Assembly: GCF_000227465.1 (NCBI RefSeq)
Contig: NC_016047.1
Location: 1,682,857 to 1,746,856, forward strand
Reading direction: 5' to 3'
Length of the DNA: 64,000 nucleotides
From: Bacillus spizizenii TU-B-10
GTDB lineage: Bacteria; Bacillota; Bacilli; Bacillales; Bacillaceae
The notes under the pieces are model-generated. The model searched no databases, was not told the origin of the DNA, and worked only from the letters and a program-made list of their open reading frames with translations. Positions 37,948-54,096 of the stretch are shown piece by piece (the stretch's first letter is position 1; every line of letters starts with the position of its first letter). The translations under genes were made by a program, and so were the position numbers.

Positions 37948-38845
37948 TATAACCGCTTCAGAAGAACAAAAAAGTGAGCGGATTGATAAATTTCTGGCAT
38001 CGACTGAGAATGATTGGTCGAGAACACAGGTGCAGCAATGGGTGAAAGACGGACAAGTTGTCGTGAACGGAAACCCTGTAAAATCGAATTATAAAATTCA
38101 GCCGGGGGATCAGGTGACCGTCACTGTGCCTGAGCCGGAAGCGCTCGACGTGCTGGCAGAACCTATGGATCTGGATATTTACTATGAAGATCAGGATGTG
38201 CTGGTCGTCAATAAACCTCGCGGAATGGTTGTGCACCCAGCTCCCGGGCATCTTACGGGTACGCTTGTAAACGGCCTTATGGCTCATTGTACGGATCTTT
38301 CCGGAATAAATGGCGTGATGCGTCCGGGGATCGTCCACAGAATCGATAAGGACACGTCCGGCTTATTAATGGTGGCGAAGAATGATATGGCGCACGAGTC
38401 ACTTGTAAACCAATTGGTCAACAAAACGGTCACGCGGAAATATACGGCAGTTGTCCATGGGCTTATTTCTCACGATGACGGAACAATTGACGCTCCAATT
38501 GGACGGGATAAGAAAGACCGTCAAAGTATGACTGTGACGCGTGATGGCAAAAATGCCGTCACTCATTTTCATGTGCTTGAGCGTTTTCAGGAGTTTACGT
38601 TGGTGGAATGCCAGCTTGAAACAGGAAGAACACATCAAATTCGTGTTCATATGAAATATATTGGATTTCCATTAGCCGGCGATCCAAAATACGGTCCGAG
38701 AAAAACGATCGATTTTAACGGACAGGCCCTTCACGCCGGAATTTTAGGTTTTGATCATCCTCGCACTGGCGAATATGTTGAATTTGAAGCGCCGCTTCCG
38801 GAGGATATGGCAGAATTAATCGAAAGCCTTAGAAATAACGATTGA
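37934..38845 (+). CDS. ylyB: YlyB, RluD-family 23S rRNA pseudouridine synthase
   Basis: A 303-residue enzyme with an N-terminal S4 domain (about 14-75) and a pseudouridine synthase domain. The catalytic aspartate is in [11 protein letters not shown] (near residue 140). Further family motifs are [10 protein letters not shown] (near 233) and AGDPKYG. It probably modifies helix 69 of 23S rRNA, as RluD does, but the exact target is inferred. AAAAGGAG precedes the ATG; the gene overlaps lspA. Its TGA lies inside the -35 of the pyr promoter. Confidence 0.92.
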   Translation: MNQIDITASEEQKSERIDKFLASTENDWSRTQVQQWVKDGQVVVNGNPVKSNYKIQPGDQVTVTVPEPEALDVLAEPMDLDIYYEDQDVLVVNKPRGMVVHPAPGHLTGTLVNGLMAHCTDLSGINGVMRPGIVHRIDKDTSGLLMVAKNDMAHESLVNQLVNKTVTRKYTAVVHGLISHDDGTIDAPIGRDKKDRQSMTVTRDGKNAVTHFHVLERFQEFTLVECQLETGRTHQIRVHMKYIGFPLAGDPKYGPRKTIDFNGQALHAGILGFDHPRTGEYVEFEAPLPEDMAELIESLRNND

Positions 38846-38870
38846 CAGACTGTTTCTTTTCTGAAATAAT
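38842..38870 (+). promoter_or_regulatory. pyr operon promoter
   Basis: TTGACA (38842-38847), 17 bp, AATAAT (38865-38870). The -35 overlaps the ylyB stop codon. Confidence 0.88.
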
Positions 38871-38897
38871 AAATGAAGCTGAATAGATTCTTTAAAA

Positions 38898-39000
38898 CAG
38901 TCCAGAGAGGCTGAGAAGGATAACGGATAGACGGGATGCGTGTATATGCGCGCACCTTGTCCTAAAACCCCTCTATGCTCTGGCAGGAGGGGTTTTTTCT
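38898..39000 (+). promoter_or_regulatory. PyrR attenuator 1 (pyrR leader)
   Basis: The PyrR-binding loop consensus TCCAGAGAGGCT (38901-38912) with AAGG following lies upstream of a terminator, AAAACCCCTC (38964-38973) pairing with GAGGGG (38987-38992) plus T6. UMP-loaded PyrR stabilises the anti-antiterminator so that the terminator forms. Confidence 0.93.
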
Positions 39001-39009
39001 TCTATATGA

Positions 39010-39573
<564 letters not shown>

Positions 39574-39593
39574 TAGATCACCTTTTTAAAGGC

Positions 39594-39694
39594 AATCCAG
39601 AGAGGTTGCAAAGAGGTGCACAACAAAGTCCCGAAAGTATTCGGCAGGTCTTTGTATGCCTCTTTGCGTAAAAATAGCAAAGAGGTTTTTTTAT
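39594..39694 (+). promoter_or_regulatory. PyrR attenuator 2 (pyrR-pyrP)
   Basis: Binding loop CCAGAGAGG at 39597-39605. The terminator CCTCTTTGC (39659-39667) pairs with GCAAAGAGG (39677-39685) and is followed by T7. The AAAGAGG at 39610-39616 could compete for the same arm. Confidence 0.93.
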
Positions 39695-39747
39695 ACAGTC
39701 ATTGAGTCATCCTAAAATGAAAGTTAACAATCAGGGGGAAAATCATC

Positions 39748-41055
39748 ATGAGTAAGAAAAAAGTAAATTTAGGAGTCAGGGATGTCCCGACACCTTTCTC
39801 TTGGGTTTCATTCAGCCTGCAGCATTTGTTTGCCATGTTTGGCTCAACGATTTTGGTACCGAAGCTGGTCGGAATGAGTCCTGCTGTGGCACTGGTGACA
39901 AGCGGCATCGGGACACTTGCATACCTTCTTATTACGAAAGGGCAAATTCCGGCGTATCTCGGTTCATCCTTCGCCTTTATTTCTCCGATCATACTGGTAA
40001 AAGCGACCGGCGGGCCGGGAGCGGCAATGGTCGGGGCGTTTCTTGCAGGGCTAGTATACGGGCTGATTGCCTTATTGATCAGGCAGCTTGGAACCGGTTG
40101 GCTGATGAAGATTCTCCCGCCTGTAGTCGTAGGCCCCGTTATTATCGTCATCGGGCTGGGGCTGGCAAGTACTGCAGTAAACATGGCGATGTACGCTGAT
40201 CCGAACGCGAGTGAATTGGTCTACAGCTTAAAGCACTTCAGTGTCGCAGGAGTTACGCTGGCGATCACGATTATTTGCGCGATTTTCTTACGAGGATTTT
40301 TAAGCCTGATTCCGGTTCTGATCGGAATCATCGGCGGATACCTTTTTGCCCTTACTCAAGGGATTGTCAACTTCCAGCCGGTGCTTGACGCGAAATGGTT
40401 TGCGGTGCCTGAATTTATCATCCCGTTTAAAGACTATTCACCGTCAGTAACACTCGGCATCGCAGCAGCGATGGTTCCCGTCGCGTTTGTGACAATGTCG
40501 GAGCATATCGGCCACCAAATGGTGCTGAGCAAGGTTGTTGGACAAGATTTCATTAAAAAGCCGGGGCTGCATCGCTCCATTATGGGTGACAGCGTGGCAA
40601 CAATTCTTGCTTCCCTGATCGGGGGTCCGCCGACAACGACTTACGGGGAAAACATTGGCGTGCTGGCCATCACAAGAGTGTTCAGCGTCTTTGTCATCGG
40701 CGGCGCAGCGGTGATTGCCCTTTGCTTCGGCTTTATCGGCAAAATCTCAGCACTGATCAGTTCAGTGCCGTCAGCGGTCATGGGAGGCGTCTCCTTTCTG
40801 CTGTTCGGAATCATCGCTTCGAGCGGTCTGAGAATGCTGATTGACAACAAAATTGATTATGAAAACAACAGAAACCTTATTATTACCTCAGTTATCCTTG
40901 TGATCGGTGTAGGAGGCGCTTTTATCCAAGTGTCTCAAGGAGGATTTCAAGTGTCAGGAATGGCGCTTGCCGCAATTGTCGGTGTCATCTTAAACCTGAT
41001 TCTTCCGCAGGCGAAGGAAGAGCAGGCTGACACATCTGAACAACATCATATCTAA
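39748..41055 (+). CDS. pyrP: PyrP, uracil permease
   Basis: A 435-residue nucleobase:cation symporter (NCS2, UraA type) with about 14 membrane segments that imports uracil for salvage. Conserved elements are SLQHLFAMFGSTILVP (near 20-35) and GGPPTTTYGENIGVLAITR (near 293-311). The C-terminus is short and hydrophilic. It sits between attenuators 2 and 3 and is therefore shut down by PyrR when pyrimidines are plentiful. Confidence 0.95.
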   Translation: MSKKKVNLGVRDVPTPFSWVSFSLQHLFAMFGSTILVPKLVGMSPAVALVTSGIGTLAYLLITKGQIPAYLGSSFAFISPIILVKATGGPGAAMVGAFLAGLVYGLIALLIRQLGTGWLMKILPPVVVGPVIIVIGLGLASTAVNMAMYADPNASELVYSLKHFSVAGVTLAITIICAIFLRGFLSLIPVLIGIIGGYLFALTQGIVNFQPVLDAKWFAVPEFIIPFKDYSPSVTLGIAAAMVPVAFVTMSEHIGHQMVLSKVVGQDFIKKPGLHRSIMGDSVATILASLIGGPPTTTYGENIGVLAITRVFSVFVIGGAAVIALCFGFIGKISALISSVPSAVMGGVSFLLFGIIASSGLRMLIDNKIDYENNRNLIITSVILVIGVGGAFIQVSQGGFQVSGMALAAIVGVILNLILPQAKEEQADTSEQHHI

Positions 41056-41069
41056 AACCTTTTAATGAA

Positions 41070-41168
41070 AGTCCAGAGAGGCTTGGAAGGGTTATAAAGA
41101 GAAGGAAGCTTTCAATGCTGCCCTCTATTTAACCATACCCCGAGTCTATCTAAGACCGGGGTTTTTTC
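41070..41168 (+). promoter_or_regulatory. PyrR attenuator 3 (pyrP-pyrB)
   Basis: Binding loop GTCCAGAGAGGCTTGGAAGG (41071-41090). The terminator CCCCGAGTCT (41138-41147) pairs with AGACCGGGG (41153-41161) and is followed by T6. It controls all biosynthetic genes downstream. Confidence 0.93.
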
Positions 41169-41182
41169 AGCCTTAAAGTTGA

Positions 41183-43381
<2,199 letters not shown>

Positions 43382-43385
<4 letters not shown>

Positions 43386-44476
43386 AGAGACGATTAGTAT
43401 TGGAAAACGGAGCGGTATTCGAGGGAGAAGCCTTCGGAAGCTTAGAACACAGCATGGGAGAAGTCGTTTTTAACACTGGGATGACAGGCTATCAGGAAAT
43501 TTTATCTGACCCTTCTTACTGCGGGCAGATCGTAACATTAACGTACCCGCTCATCGGAAATTACGGCATCAACCGTGATGATTTTGAATCCATTACCCCT
43601 TTTGTGAAAGGGCTGATCATCAAAGAATTGTGTGAACTGCCTTCCAACTGGCGTTCAGCATACACATTAGATGAGTATTTAAAAATGAAAAACATTCCGG
43701 GACTGCAGGGAATTGATACAAGAAAGCTGACAAGAATGATCCGCACGGCAGGCGCGCTAAAAGGAACATTCGCTTCACCTGATGAAGATATCGAAGCAGT
43801 GCTGAAAAGACTGAACGAAACTGAACTGCCGAGAAATCAAGTATCCCAAGTATCGGCCAAAACCGCATATCCGAGCCCTGGAAGAGGCAAACGCATTGTC
43901 TTGGTTGACTTCGGCATGAAGCACGGCATTCTTAGAGAGCTGAACAAACGAAAATGTGACGTCATCGTTGTGCCTTACAACATTACAGCGGAAGAAGTGC
44001 TCCAGCTGAAACCGGACGGCATCATGCTTTCTAATGGACCTGGAGATCCGAAAGATGTGCCTGAAGCGATTGAAATGATTAAAGGTGTTCTCGGAAAAGT
44101 GCCATTATTCGGAATATGTCTCGGCCACCAGTTATTCGGGCTGGCGTGCGGAGCGAATACTGAAAAAATGAAATTCGGCCACAGGGGTTCAAACCACCCG
44201 GTAAAAGAGCTGGCTACCGGAAAAGTCGCCTTAACATCTCAAAACCATGGCTATACAGTCTCATCCGTCAGCGAAACAGAACTGGAAGTGACGCATATCG
44301 CAATTAACGACGATACGATTGAAGGGCTGAAGCATAAAACACTGCCGGCATTTACGGTTCAATATCATCCTGAAGCCTCACCTGGTCCTGAGGATGCCAA
44401 CCATCTATTTGACAGATTCATCGAAATGATCGAAACAACAGAGAAAGAAGGGGAAGCGGTATGCCAAAACGCGTAG
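43382..44476 (+). CDS. pyrAA: Carbamoyl phosphate synthase (pyrimidine), small glutaminase subunit
   Basis: A 364-residue glutamine amidotransferase subunit. The catalytic cysteine is in [10 protein letters not shown] (near residue 243) and the His-Glu pair is in [10 protein letters not shown] (near 328). It supplies ammonia to PyrAB. This is the pyrimidine-specific enzyme, UMP-inhibited in Bacillus; an arginine-specific CPS is normally elsewhere. It overlaps pyrAB by 16 bases. Confidence 0.97.
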
Positions 44477-47400
44477 ACATTAACAAAATTTTAGTAATCG
44501 GATCTGGACCGATCATCATCGGCCAAGCAGCAGAATTTGACTATGCGGGAACACAAGCCTGCCTTGCTTTGAAAGAAGAAGGCTATGAGGTCATCCTTGT
44601 CAACTCAAACCCTGCCACGATCATGACAGATACAGAAATGGCTGACCGGGTTTACATCGAACCGCTCACTCCTGAATTCCTGACGCGAATCATCAGAAAA
44701 GAGCGCCCGGATGCCATTCTTCCTACTCTCGGAGGCCAAACCGGTTTGAATCTTGCGGTTGAGCTTTCTGAAAGAGGCGTGCTGGAAGAGTGCGGCGTCG
44801 AAGTGCTTGGCACGAAGCTGTCTGCGATTCAGCAGGCTGAAGACCGCGACTTGTTCAGAACACTTATGAATGATCTGAATGAACCGGTGCCAGAAAGTGA
44901 GATTATCCACTCTCTGGAAGAAGCAGAAAACTTCGTCAGCCAAATTGGTTTCCCTGTTATTGTCCGCCCGGCATATACATTAGGCGGAACAGGCGGAGGC
45001 ATCTGCTCGAATGAAACAGAGCTGAAAGAAATTGTTGAGAACGGCTTAAAATTAAGCCCGGTGCATCAATGTCTGCTTGAAAAAAGCATCGCCGGCTATA
45101 AAGAAATCGAGTATGAAGTCATGAGAGACAGCCAGGACCACGCCATTGTCGTTTGTAATATGGAGAACATTGATCCAGTCGGAATCCACACTGGAGACAG
45201 TATTGTTGTCGCGCCAAGCCAAACGCTCAGCGACCGCGAATATCAGCTCTTGCGGAATGTATCGTTAAAACTGATCCGCGCGCTTGGAATCGAAGGCGGA
45301 TGTAACGTACAGCTCGCTTTAGATCCAGACAGCTTTCAATACTACATTATTGAAGTAAACCCGCGGGTCAGCCGTTCATCTGCCCTTGCATCAAAAGCAA
45401 CGGGATATCCGATTGCAAAGCTTGCTGCTAAAATCGCTGTCGGCCTTTCATTAGATGAAATGATGAACCCGGTGACAGGAAAAACATATGCAGCATTTGA
45501 ACCGGCTCTTGACTACGTCGTATCAAAAATTCCGCGCTGGCCGTTTGATAAGTTTGAATCAGCAAACAGAAAGCTCGGCACGCAAATGAAAGCGACAGGA
45601 GAGGTCATGGCGATCGGCCGCACGCTTGAAGAGTCATTGCTGAAGGCTGTGCGTTCACTGGAAGCGGATGTGTATCATCTTGAATTGAAAGACGCTGCTG
45701 ACATTTCCGATGAGCTTCTTGAAAAACGAATTAAAAAGGCCGGTGATGAACGCTTATTCTACTTAGCTGAAGCGTACAGAAGAGGCTACACGGTAGAAGA
45801 CCTCCATGAATTTTCCGCGATCGATGTCTTCTTCCTGCATAAGCTGTTCGGAATCGTACAGTTTGAAAAAGAACTGAAGGCGAATGCGGGTGATACTGAC
45901 GTACTGAGACGGGCAAAAGAACTCGGATTCTCTGATAAGTACATCAGCCGTGAGTGGGAAATGAAAGAATCGGAGCTTTACAGCTTAAGAAAACAAGCGG
46001 GAATTGCGCCGGTATTCAAAATGGTGGATACGTGCGCGGCGGAATTTGAATCAGAAACGCCATACTTCTACAGCACATACGAAGAGGAAAATGAATCTGT
46101 CGTTACAGATACGAAAAGTGTGATGGTTCTTGGTTCGGGGCCGATTCGAATCGGTCAGGGTGTTGAATTCGACTATGCGACTGTTCACTCTGTATGGGCA
46201 ATTAAACAAGCAGGCTATGAAGCCATTATTGTCAATAACAACCCGGAAACCGTTTCAACAGACTTCAGTATCTCAGACAAGCTGTACTTTGAGCCGCTTA
46301 CGATTGAAGATGTCATGCACATCATTGACCTCGAACAGCCGGTGGGCGTTGTCGTACAGTTCGGCGGACAAACTGCCATTAACCTTGCTGACGAGCTTTC
46401 TGCACGCGGAGTGAAAATCCTTGGGACTTCGTTAGAAGATTTAGACCGTGCGGAAGATCGGGATAAATTCGAACAAGCGCTTGGAGAACTCGGTGTTCCG
46501 CAGCCGCTTGGCAAAACAGCGACATCAGTTGATCAGGCGGTAAGCATCGCGAGTGATATCGGCTATCCGGTACTGGTGCGCCCTTCCTATGTACTTGGCG
46601 GCCGGGCGATGGAGATTGTTTATCATGAAGAAGAACTGCTTCATTACATGAAAAACGCAGTCAAAATCAATCCGCAGCACCCTGTATTAATTGATAGATA
46701 TTTAACTGGGAAAGAAATTGAAGTGGATGCAGTATCTGATGGTGAAACAGTCGTCATTCCGGGAATTATGGAACACATTGAACGTGCGGGCGTTCACTCC
46801 GGAGACTCAATCGCTGTATATCCGCCTCAGTCACTTACAGAGGACATTAAGAAAAAAATTGAACAATACACGATCGCACTTGCTAAAGGGCTGAACATTG
46901 TCGGTTTGCTCAATATTCAATTCGTCTTATCACAAGGCGAAGTGTACGTGCTCGAAGTAAATCCGAGATCAAGCAGAACCGTACCGTTCTTAAGTAAAAT
47001 CACGGGTATCCCAATGGCGAACATTGCTACAAAAGTCATTCTCGGCCAAAAGCTGGCTGCGTTTGGCTATACAGAGGGCCTTCAGCCTGAACAGCAAGGT
47101 GTATTTGTAAAAGCGCCGGTCTTCTCCTTCGCTAAGCTGAGAAGAGTGGACATTACGTTAGGGCCTGAAATGAAATCAACAGGTGAGGTCATGGGGAAAG
47201 ATTCCACCCTTGAAAAAGCGCTCTATAAAGCTCTGATTGCTTCAGGCATTCAAATCCCTAACTACGGATCCGTGCTTTTAACAGTGGCTGATAAGGATAA
47301 AGAAGAAGGGCTTGCCATCGCTAAGAGGTTCCATGCGATCGGCTACAACATTTTAGCGACTGAAGGAACGGCAGGTTACCTGAAAGAAGCTTCAATTCCA

Positions 47401-47672
47401 GCGAAAGTCGTCGGGAAAATCGGCCAGGACGGCCCGAACTTGCTTGACGTGATCAGAAACGGAGAAGCGCAGTTTGTCATCAATACGCTGACAAAAGGAA
47501 AGCAGCCGGCAAGAGACGGATTTAGAATCAGACGTGAATCAGTAGAAAACGGTGTTGCCTGCTTAACATCTTTAGATACGGCAGAAGCGATATTGCGAGT
47601 GCTGGAAAGCATGACATTCCGTGCTGATCAAATGCCGGCAGTCAACACAAATCAGGAGGCGGCAGTCACTAT

Positions 47673-47676
<4 letters not shown>
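44461..47676 (+). CDS. pyrAB: Carbamoyl phosphate synthase (pyrimidine), large subunit
   Basis: A 1071-residue subunit made of two homologous ATP-grasp halves (about 1-546 and 547-930), each with a GSGPI.IGQ..EFDYA motif near its start, plus a C-terminal MGS-like allosteric domain (about 930-1071). It makes carbamoyl phosphate from bicarbonate, two ATP and ammonia. Full length compared with the family. It shares four bases (ATGA) with pyrK. Confidence 0.97.
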
Positions 47677-50062
<2,386 letters not shown>

Positions 50063-50066
<4 letters not shown>

Positions 50067-50695
50067 AACAAATCATCGCAAAACATCTATTAGACATCCA
50101 AGCTGTATTTTTACGCCCGAACGAGCCATTTACATGGGCAAGCGGCATTTTATCGCCAATCTACTGTGACAACCGCCTTACGCTATCTTTCCCGGAGGTC
50201 AGAAATGATGTCGCCTCAGGCATCAGCAAGCTTGTCGAAGAGCATTTTCCTGAAGCTGAAATGATTGCGGGAACAGCTACAGCCGGTATTCCTCATGCTG
50301 CTCTGGCGGCTGACCGTTTGAATCTTCCGATGTGTTATGTGAGAAGCAAGCCGAAAGCGCACGGAAAAGGCAATCAGATTGAGGGAGCTGTTCAAAAGGG
50401 GCAAAAAACTGTCGTTATTGAAGACTTAATCTCCACAGGAGGAAGCGTACTTGAAGCTGCGGCAGCTTTACAAGCGGCTGGCTGTGAAGTGCTCGGTGTC
50501 GTCTCCATTTTTACGTACGGGCTCCCTAAAGCGCAGGAAGCCTTCGCAAAGGCAGAACTTCCATACTACTCTTTAACTGATTACGATACGCTCACAGAGG
50601 TCGCGCTCGAAAACGAAAATATTCATTCAGACGATCTAGAAAAGCTGAAAACGTGGAAACGAAATCCCGAGTCAAAAGATTGGTTTAAAAAATAA
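50063..50695 (+). CDS. pyrE: Orotate phosphoribosyltransferase
   Basis: A 210-residue PRTase that makes OMP from orotate and PRPP. The PRPP-binding motif [12 protein letters not shown] (near residues 117-128) and the loop KPKAHGKG are visible. I prefer ATG at 50063, about eight bases after GGGAGGG; an in-frame ATG at 50045 lies before that site and would give 216 residues. Last gene of the pyr operon. Confidence 0.95.
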
Positions 50696-50744
50696 GAAAT
50701 AAATTTCGGTGATGTATAGAGGCTTCAAAGCCTTGTTGTACTTG

Positions 50745-50775
50745 AAAACAGGCCACTCGGCCTGTTTTTTTATTA
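50745..50775 (+). terminator. Terminator at end of pyr operon
   Basis: AACAGGCC (50747-50754) pairs with GGCCTGTT (50759-50766) around ACTC, followed by a T-run. Confidence 0.92.
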
Positions 50776-50795
50776 ATCCTATAAAAAAAGTCGGG

Positions 50796-50823
50796 TTGAC
50801 TTATGTTAGAATTGTGCTAAAAT
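50796..50823 (+). promoter_or_regulatory. Promoter of cysH operon
   Basis: TTGACT (50796-50801), 16 bp, TAAAAT (50818-50823) with an extended TG at 50815-50816. Confidence 0.8.
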
Positions 50824-50841
50824 TTACTACAAATCTAAAAA

Positions 50842-50943
50842 CTTATCAAGAGCGGCTGAGGGACTGGACCTATGAAGCCCGGCAACCTGCATAGTTTGTA
50901 AGGTGCTACTTCCAGCAAAATGAATTCCATTTTGAAAGATAAG
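50842..50943 (+). promoter_or_regulatory. SAM-I (S-box) riboswitch of cysH operon
   Basis: The S-box core is present: CTTATCAAGAG, GGCTGAGGGACTGGACC, ATGAAGCCCGGCAACC, AAGGTGCTACTTCCAGCAAAA and the closing GATAAG. SAM binding should favour the following terminator, tying sulfate reduction to methionine/SAM status. Confidence 0.95.
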
Positions 50944-50960
50944 GGCTACATGCTGTTCCT

Positions 50961-50997
50961 GTCTTTCTTTCCGCCGGATTGAAAGTTTTTTATTTTA
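50961..50997 (+). terminator. Riboswitch-controlled terminator before cysH
   Basis: CTTTC (50963-50967) pairs with GAAAG (50981-50985), enclosing a small CCG/CGG helix, and is followed by T6. The 110 bases from here to cysH hold only the ribosome binding site. Confidence 0.75.
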
Positions 50998-51109
50998 AGA
51001 GGAAAAAAGGCTGTTTGTGATAACAGCAGCCGCGCATCACATTACAATTGGGAAAAGACAACCGGCAGAAAGCTACTGTTTGTTTGTCTCCGAAAGGAGG
51101 AAAGAAGAA

Positions 51110-51811
51110 ATGTTAACGTACGATAATTGGGAAGAACCAACGATTACATTTCCGGAAGACGACCCTTATAAAGGAGCGCTTTCAGTTTTAAAGTGGGCAT
51201 ACGGCCATTACGGCAATCAGCTTGTTTATGCCTGCAGTTTCGGAATTGAGGGAATCGTTCTGATTGACTTAATTTATAAAGTAAAAAAAGACGCAGAGAT
51301 TGTGTTTCTTGATACAGGACTTCATTTTAAAGAAACCTATGAAACGATTGAACGAGTGAAAGAGCGTTATCCGGGTCTGAATATCATCCTGAAAAAACCA
51401 GACCTTACCCTTGAGGAGCAAGCCGAAGAACATGGTGACAAACTGTGGGAAAGAGAGCCGAATCAGTGCTGCTATCTTAGAAAGGTTGTTCCTTTAAGAG
51501 AGGCGCTTTCAGGACATCCAGCCTGGCTTTCCGGTCTGCGCCGCGATCAAGGGCCAAGCCGTGCCAATACGAATTTCTTAAACAAAGATGAAAAATTCAA
51601 ATCAGTAAAAGTATGCCCGCTTATCCATTGGACTTGGAAAGACATTTGGAGATACACATCCCGGAATGAGCTGGACTACAATCCGCTTCATGATCAAGGA
51701 TATCCTAGTATTGGCTGCGCGCCTTGCACGGCTCCTGCTTTTACCGCAGAGGATTTACGTTCAGGCAGATGGAATGGTATGGCGAAAACAGAATGCGGAC
51801 TGCATGAATAA
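51110..51811 (+). CDS. cysH: CysH, phosphoadenylyl/adenylyl sulfate reductase
   Basis: A 233-residue thioredoxin-dependent reductase giving sulfite from (P)APS. The cysteine set CCYLRK (near residue 121) and CAPC, with the C-terminal ECGLHE, shows the [4Fe-4S]-containing type, which can use APS as well as PAPS. The ATG at 51110 follows AAAGGAGG (51093-51100); a longer frame from 51017 precedes this site and is rejected. First gene of the operon. Confidence 0.95.
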   Translation: MLTYDNWEEPTITFPEDDPYKGALSVLKWAYGHYGNQLVYACSFGIEGIVLIDLIYKVKKDAEIVFLDTGLHFKETYETIERVKERYPGLNIILKKPDLTLEEQAEEHGDKLWEREPNQCCYLRKVVPLREALSGHPAWLSGLRRDQGPSRANTNFLNKDEKFKSVKVCPLIHWTWKDIWRYTSRNELDYNPLHDQGYPSIGCAPCTAPAFTAEDLRSGRWNGMAKTECGLHE

Positions 51812-51822
51812 GGAGCTGCAAA

Positions 51823-52887
51823 ATGGAACTAGCCGCTATTTTATTTAGCTTGTTTTTCGCGATGAATATTGGTGCAAGCGGCGCTGCAGCTTCGATGGGA
51901 GTTGCTTACGGCTCTGGAGCCATCAAAAAGAAAACCTACGCTTTGATCCTATGCGCAGTCGGTGTGCTGGCCGGGGCGGTCATTGGCGGGGGCGAGGTTG
52001 TAAAAACCATCAGCTCCGGGATTATCCCCGAGCAGACGATTACACTGACGATTGTTTGCATCATTATTGGAGCCGCTGCGCTGTCGCTCTTTACGGCTAA
52101 TCTTCTCGGCATTCCTTTGTCGACAAGTGAAGTAACAGTCGGCGCAGTTGTCGGCGTGGGAGTGGCTTACAAAGTATTGTTTGTGAACAACCTGCTGGTC
52201 ATTGTGTCGTTTTGGGTTTTTGTCCCGCTGTTCGCTTTCGGTTTCACATATTTTGTATCTAAGCTGTTTCGTTATTTTAAGATTGAAATTAAATCTTCTA
52301 AAAAGCAAAAAATCCTTGGCATTGTTTTGTTAGGTGCCGGATTTTTTGAAGCATTCTCTGCCGGTATGAACAATGTGGCGAATGCCGTTGGCCCGTTAGT
52401 GGCGGCCGGTGTGCTGGATGTAACGAAAGGAACCTTGTACGGGGGAGCTTTTGTTGCTCTTGGCGCGTTGTTATTAGGCCGGCGGGTGTTAGAAACAAAC
52501 GGGAAGAAAATTACGAGATTCTCAAAAGGAGAAGGCATTCTCTTATCCGGTACAGGAGCCGGACTGGTGATCATCAGTTCTGTATTTGGGATGCCAGTGC
52601 CCTTGGCGCAAGTCACGTCATCGTCTATTATCGGAATAGGCATGGCAAAAAACGGTCCGAACGTGTTCCATAAACAAGTTGTTCAAACGATGCTGAAGGT
52701 ATGGATTGTATCGCCGTTTTTATCTTTATCAATTTCTTATCTGCTTGTATCCTTGTTTTTAAAAGCGGATTATTATTCAATCTTTATCATGGTAAGTGTG
52801 CTTTTAGCGGCGGGCGGTGCCGTCAGCCTGACGAAGGCCATACGTAAAGAGAGACGCTCTGTCCACGAACAAGGCGGGGGAATCTGA
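51823..52887 (+). CDS. cysP: CysP, sulfate permease (PiT family)
   Basis: A 354-residue membrane protein of the inorganic phosphate transporter (PiT) family with about 11 helices; the B. subtilis member (older name ylnA) transports sulfate. The duplicated family signature is seen as MNIGASGAAASMG near the start and GMNNVANAVGPL near 180. AAGGAG at good spacing. It lies between cysH and sat, so its substrate assignment agrees with context. Confidence 0.93.
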   Translation: MELAAILFSLFFAMNIGASGAAASMGVAYGSGAIKKKTYALILCAVGVLAGAVIGGGEVVKTISSGIIPEQTITLTIVCIIIGAAALSLFTANLLGIPLSTSEVTVGAVVGVGVAYKVLFVNNLLVIVSFWVFVPLFAFGFTYFVSKLFRYFKIEIKSSKKQKILGIVLLGAGFFEAFSAGMNNVANAVGPLVAAGVLDVTKGTLYGGAFVALGALLLGRRVLETNGKKITRFSKGEGILLSGTGAGLVIISSVFGMPVPLAQVTSSSIIGIGMAKNGPNVFHKQVVQTMLKVWIVSPFLSLSISYLLVSLFLKADYYSIFIMVSVLLAAGGAVSLTKAIRKERRSVHEQGGGI

Positions 52888-52935
52888 TCATTAATCTGAG
52901 TTATTTTATATGTTAACTAGGAGGAAATCGATATT

Positions 52936-54084
52936 ATGAGCTTAGCACCACACGGAGGAACATTAGTAAACAGAGTAGATGAATCATATGATGTGAGCAG
53001 CATTCAAAAAGAAATTGAACTTGATTTGATTTCTTTCGCAGATTTGGAATTAATCGGAATCGGTGCATACAGCCCGATCGAAGGCTTCTTTAATGAAAAA
53101 GATTACGTATCTGTTGTCGAAAGCATGCGTCTTTCTTCCGGCGTTGTCTGGTCCCTTCCAATCACGCTTCCGGTTGATGCGCAAAAAGCAGCGGAACTGT
53201 CAGTCGGTGAAACGGTAAAGTTAACGTATGAAGGAGAAACATACGGCGTTATCCAAATCGAAGACCTATACGTGCCTGACAAACAAAAAGAAGCTGTCAA
53301 TGTGTATAAAACGGATGAGCAGGAGCACCCGGGTGTTAAAAAGCTTTTCAGCCGCGGCAATACATACGTCGGCGGACCAATCACATTGACTAAAAAAGCT
53401 TCAAAACAGTTCCCTGAGTTTACGTTTGAACCGGCGGAAACAAGACGCCAGTTTGCGGAAAAAGGCTGGGAAACCATTGTTGGTTTCCAAACAAGAAATC
53501 CTGTTCACAGAGCGCATGAATACATTCAAAAAACGGCTCTTGAAACAGTAGACGGCTTGTTCTTAAACCCGCTGGTAGGTGAAACAAAATCTGATGACAT
53601 CCCAGCTGATGTGCGGATGGAAAGCTACCAAGTGCTTCTTGACAATTATTACCCGAAAGACCGCGTGTTCCTCGGCGTCTTCTTAGCGGCGATGCGTTAT
53701 GCGGGACCGAGAGAAGCCATTTTCCACGCACTTGTCAGAAAGAACTACGGCTGCACGCATTTTATTGTCGGCCGCGATCACGCAGGTGTAGGTGACTATT
53801 ACGGAACATACGAGGCACAGGAGCTGTTTGACACATTTAAACCTGAAGAGCTCGGGATTACACCGCTGAAATTCGAGCACAGCTTCTTCTGTGAAAAATG
53901 CGGAAATATGGGAACGGCGAAAACGTGCCCTCACGGCAGAGAACATCACGTCATCTTATCAGGCACTAAGGTAAGAGGCATGCTGAGAGACGGTGTGCTG
54001 CCTCCTGCAGAATTCAGCCGCGCAGAAGTCGTAGAAGTGTTAATCAAAGGTATGAAGAAAAAAGAAGAAGCAGGCGTATCTTAA
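52936..54084 (+). CDS. sat: Sulfate adenylyltransferase (ATP sulfurylase)
   Basis: A 382-residue enzyme (older name ylnB) activating sulfate to APS. A PUA-like N-domain (about 1-160) precedes the catalytic domain with [11 protein letters not shown] (near residue 189), GRDHAGVG (near 279) and a zinc-like cysteine cluster [13 protein letters not shown] (about 319-331). CTAGGAGG before the ATG. Confidence 0.95.
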   Translation: MSLAPHGGTLVNRVDESYDVSSIQKEIELDLISFADLELIGIGAYSPIEGFFNEKDYVSVVESMRLSSGVVWSLPITLPVDAQKAAELSVGETVKLTYEGETYGVIQIEDLYVPDKQKEAVNVYKTDEQEHPGVKKLFSRGNTYVGGPITLTKKASKQFPEFTFEPAETRRQFAEKGWETIVGFQTRNPVHRAHEYIQKTALETVDGLFLNPLVGETKSDDIPADVRMESYQVLLDNYYPKDRVFLGVFLAAMRYAGPREAIFHALVRKNYGCTHFIVGRDHAGVGDYYGTYEAQELFDTFKPEELGITPLKFEHSFFCEKCGNMGTAKTCPHGREHHVILSGTKVRGMLRDGVLPPAEFSRAEVVEVLIKGMKKKEEAGVS

Positions 54085-54096
54085 GGAGGACTGGCA

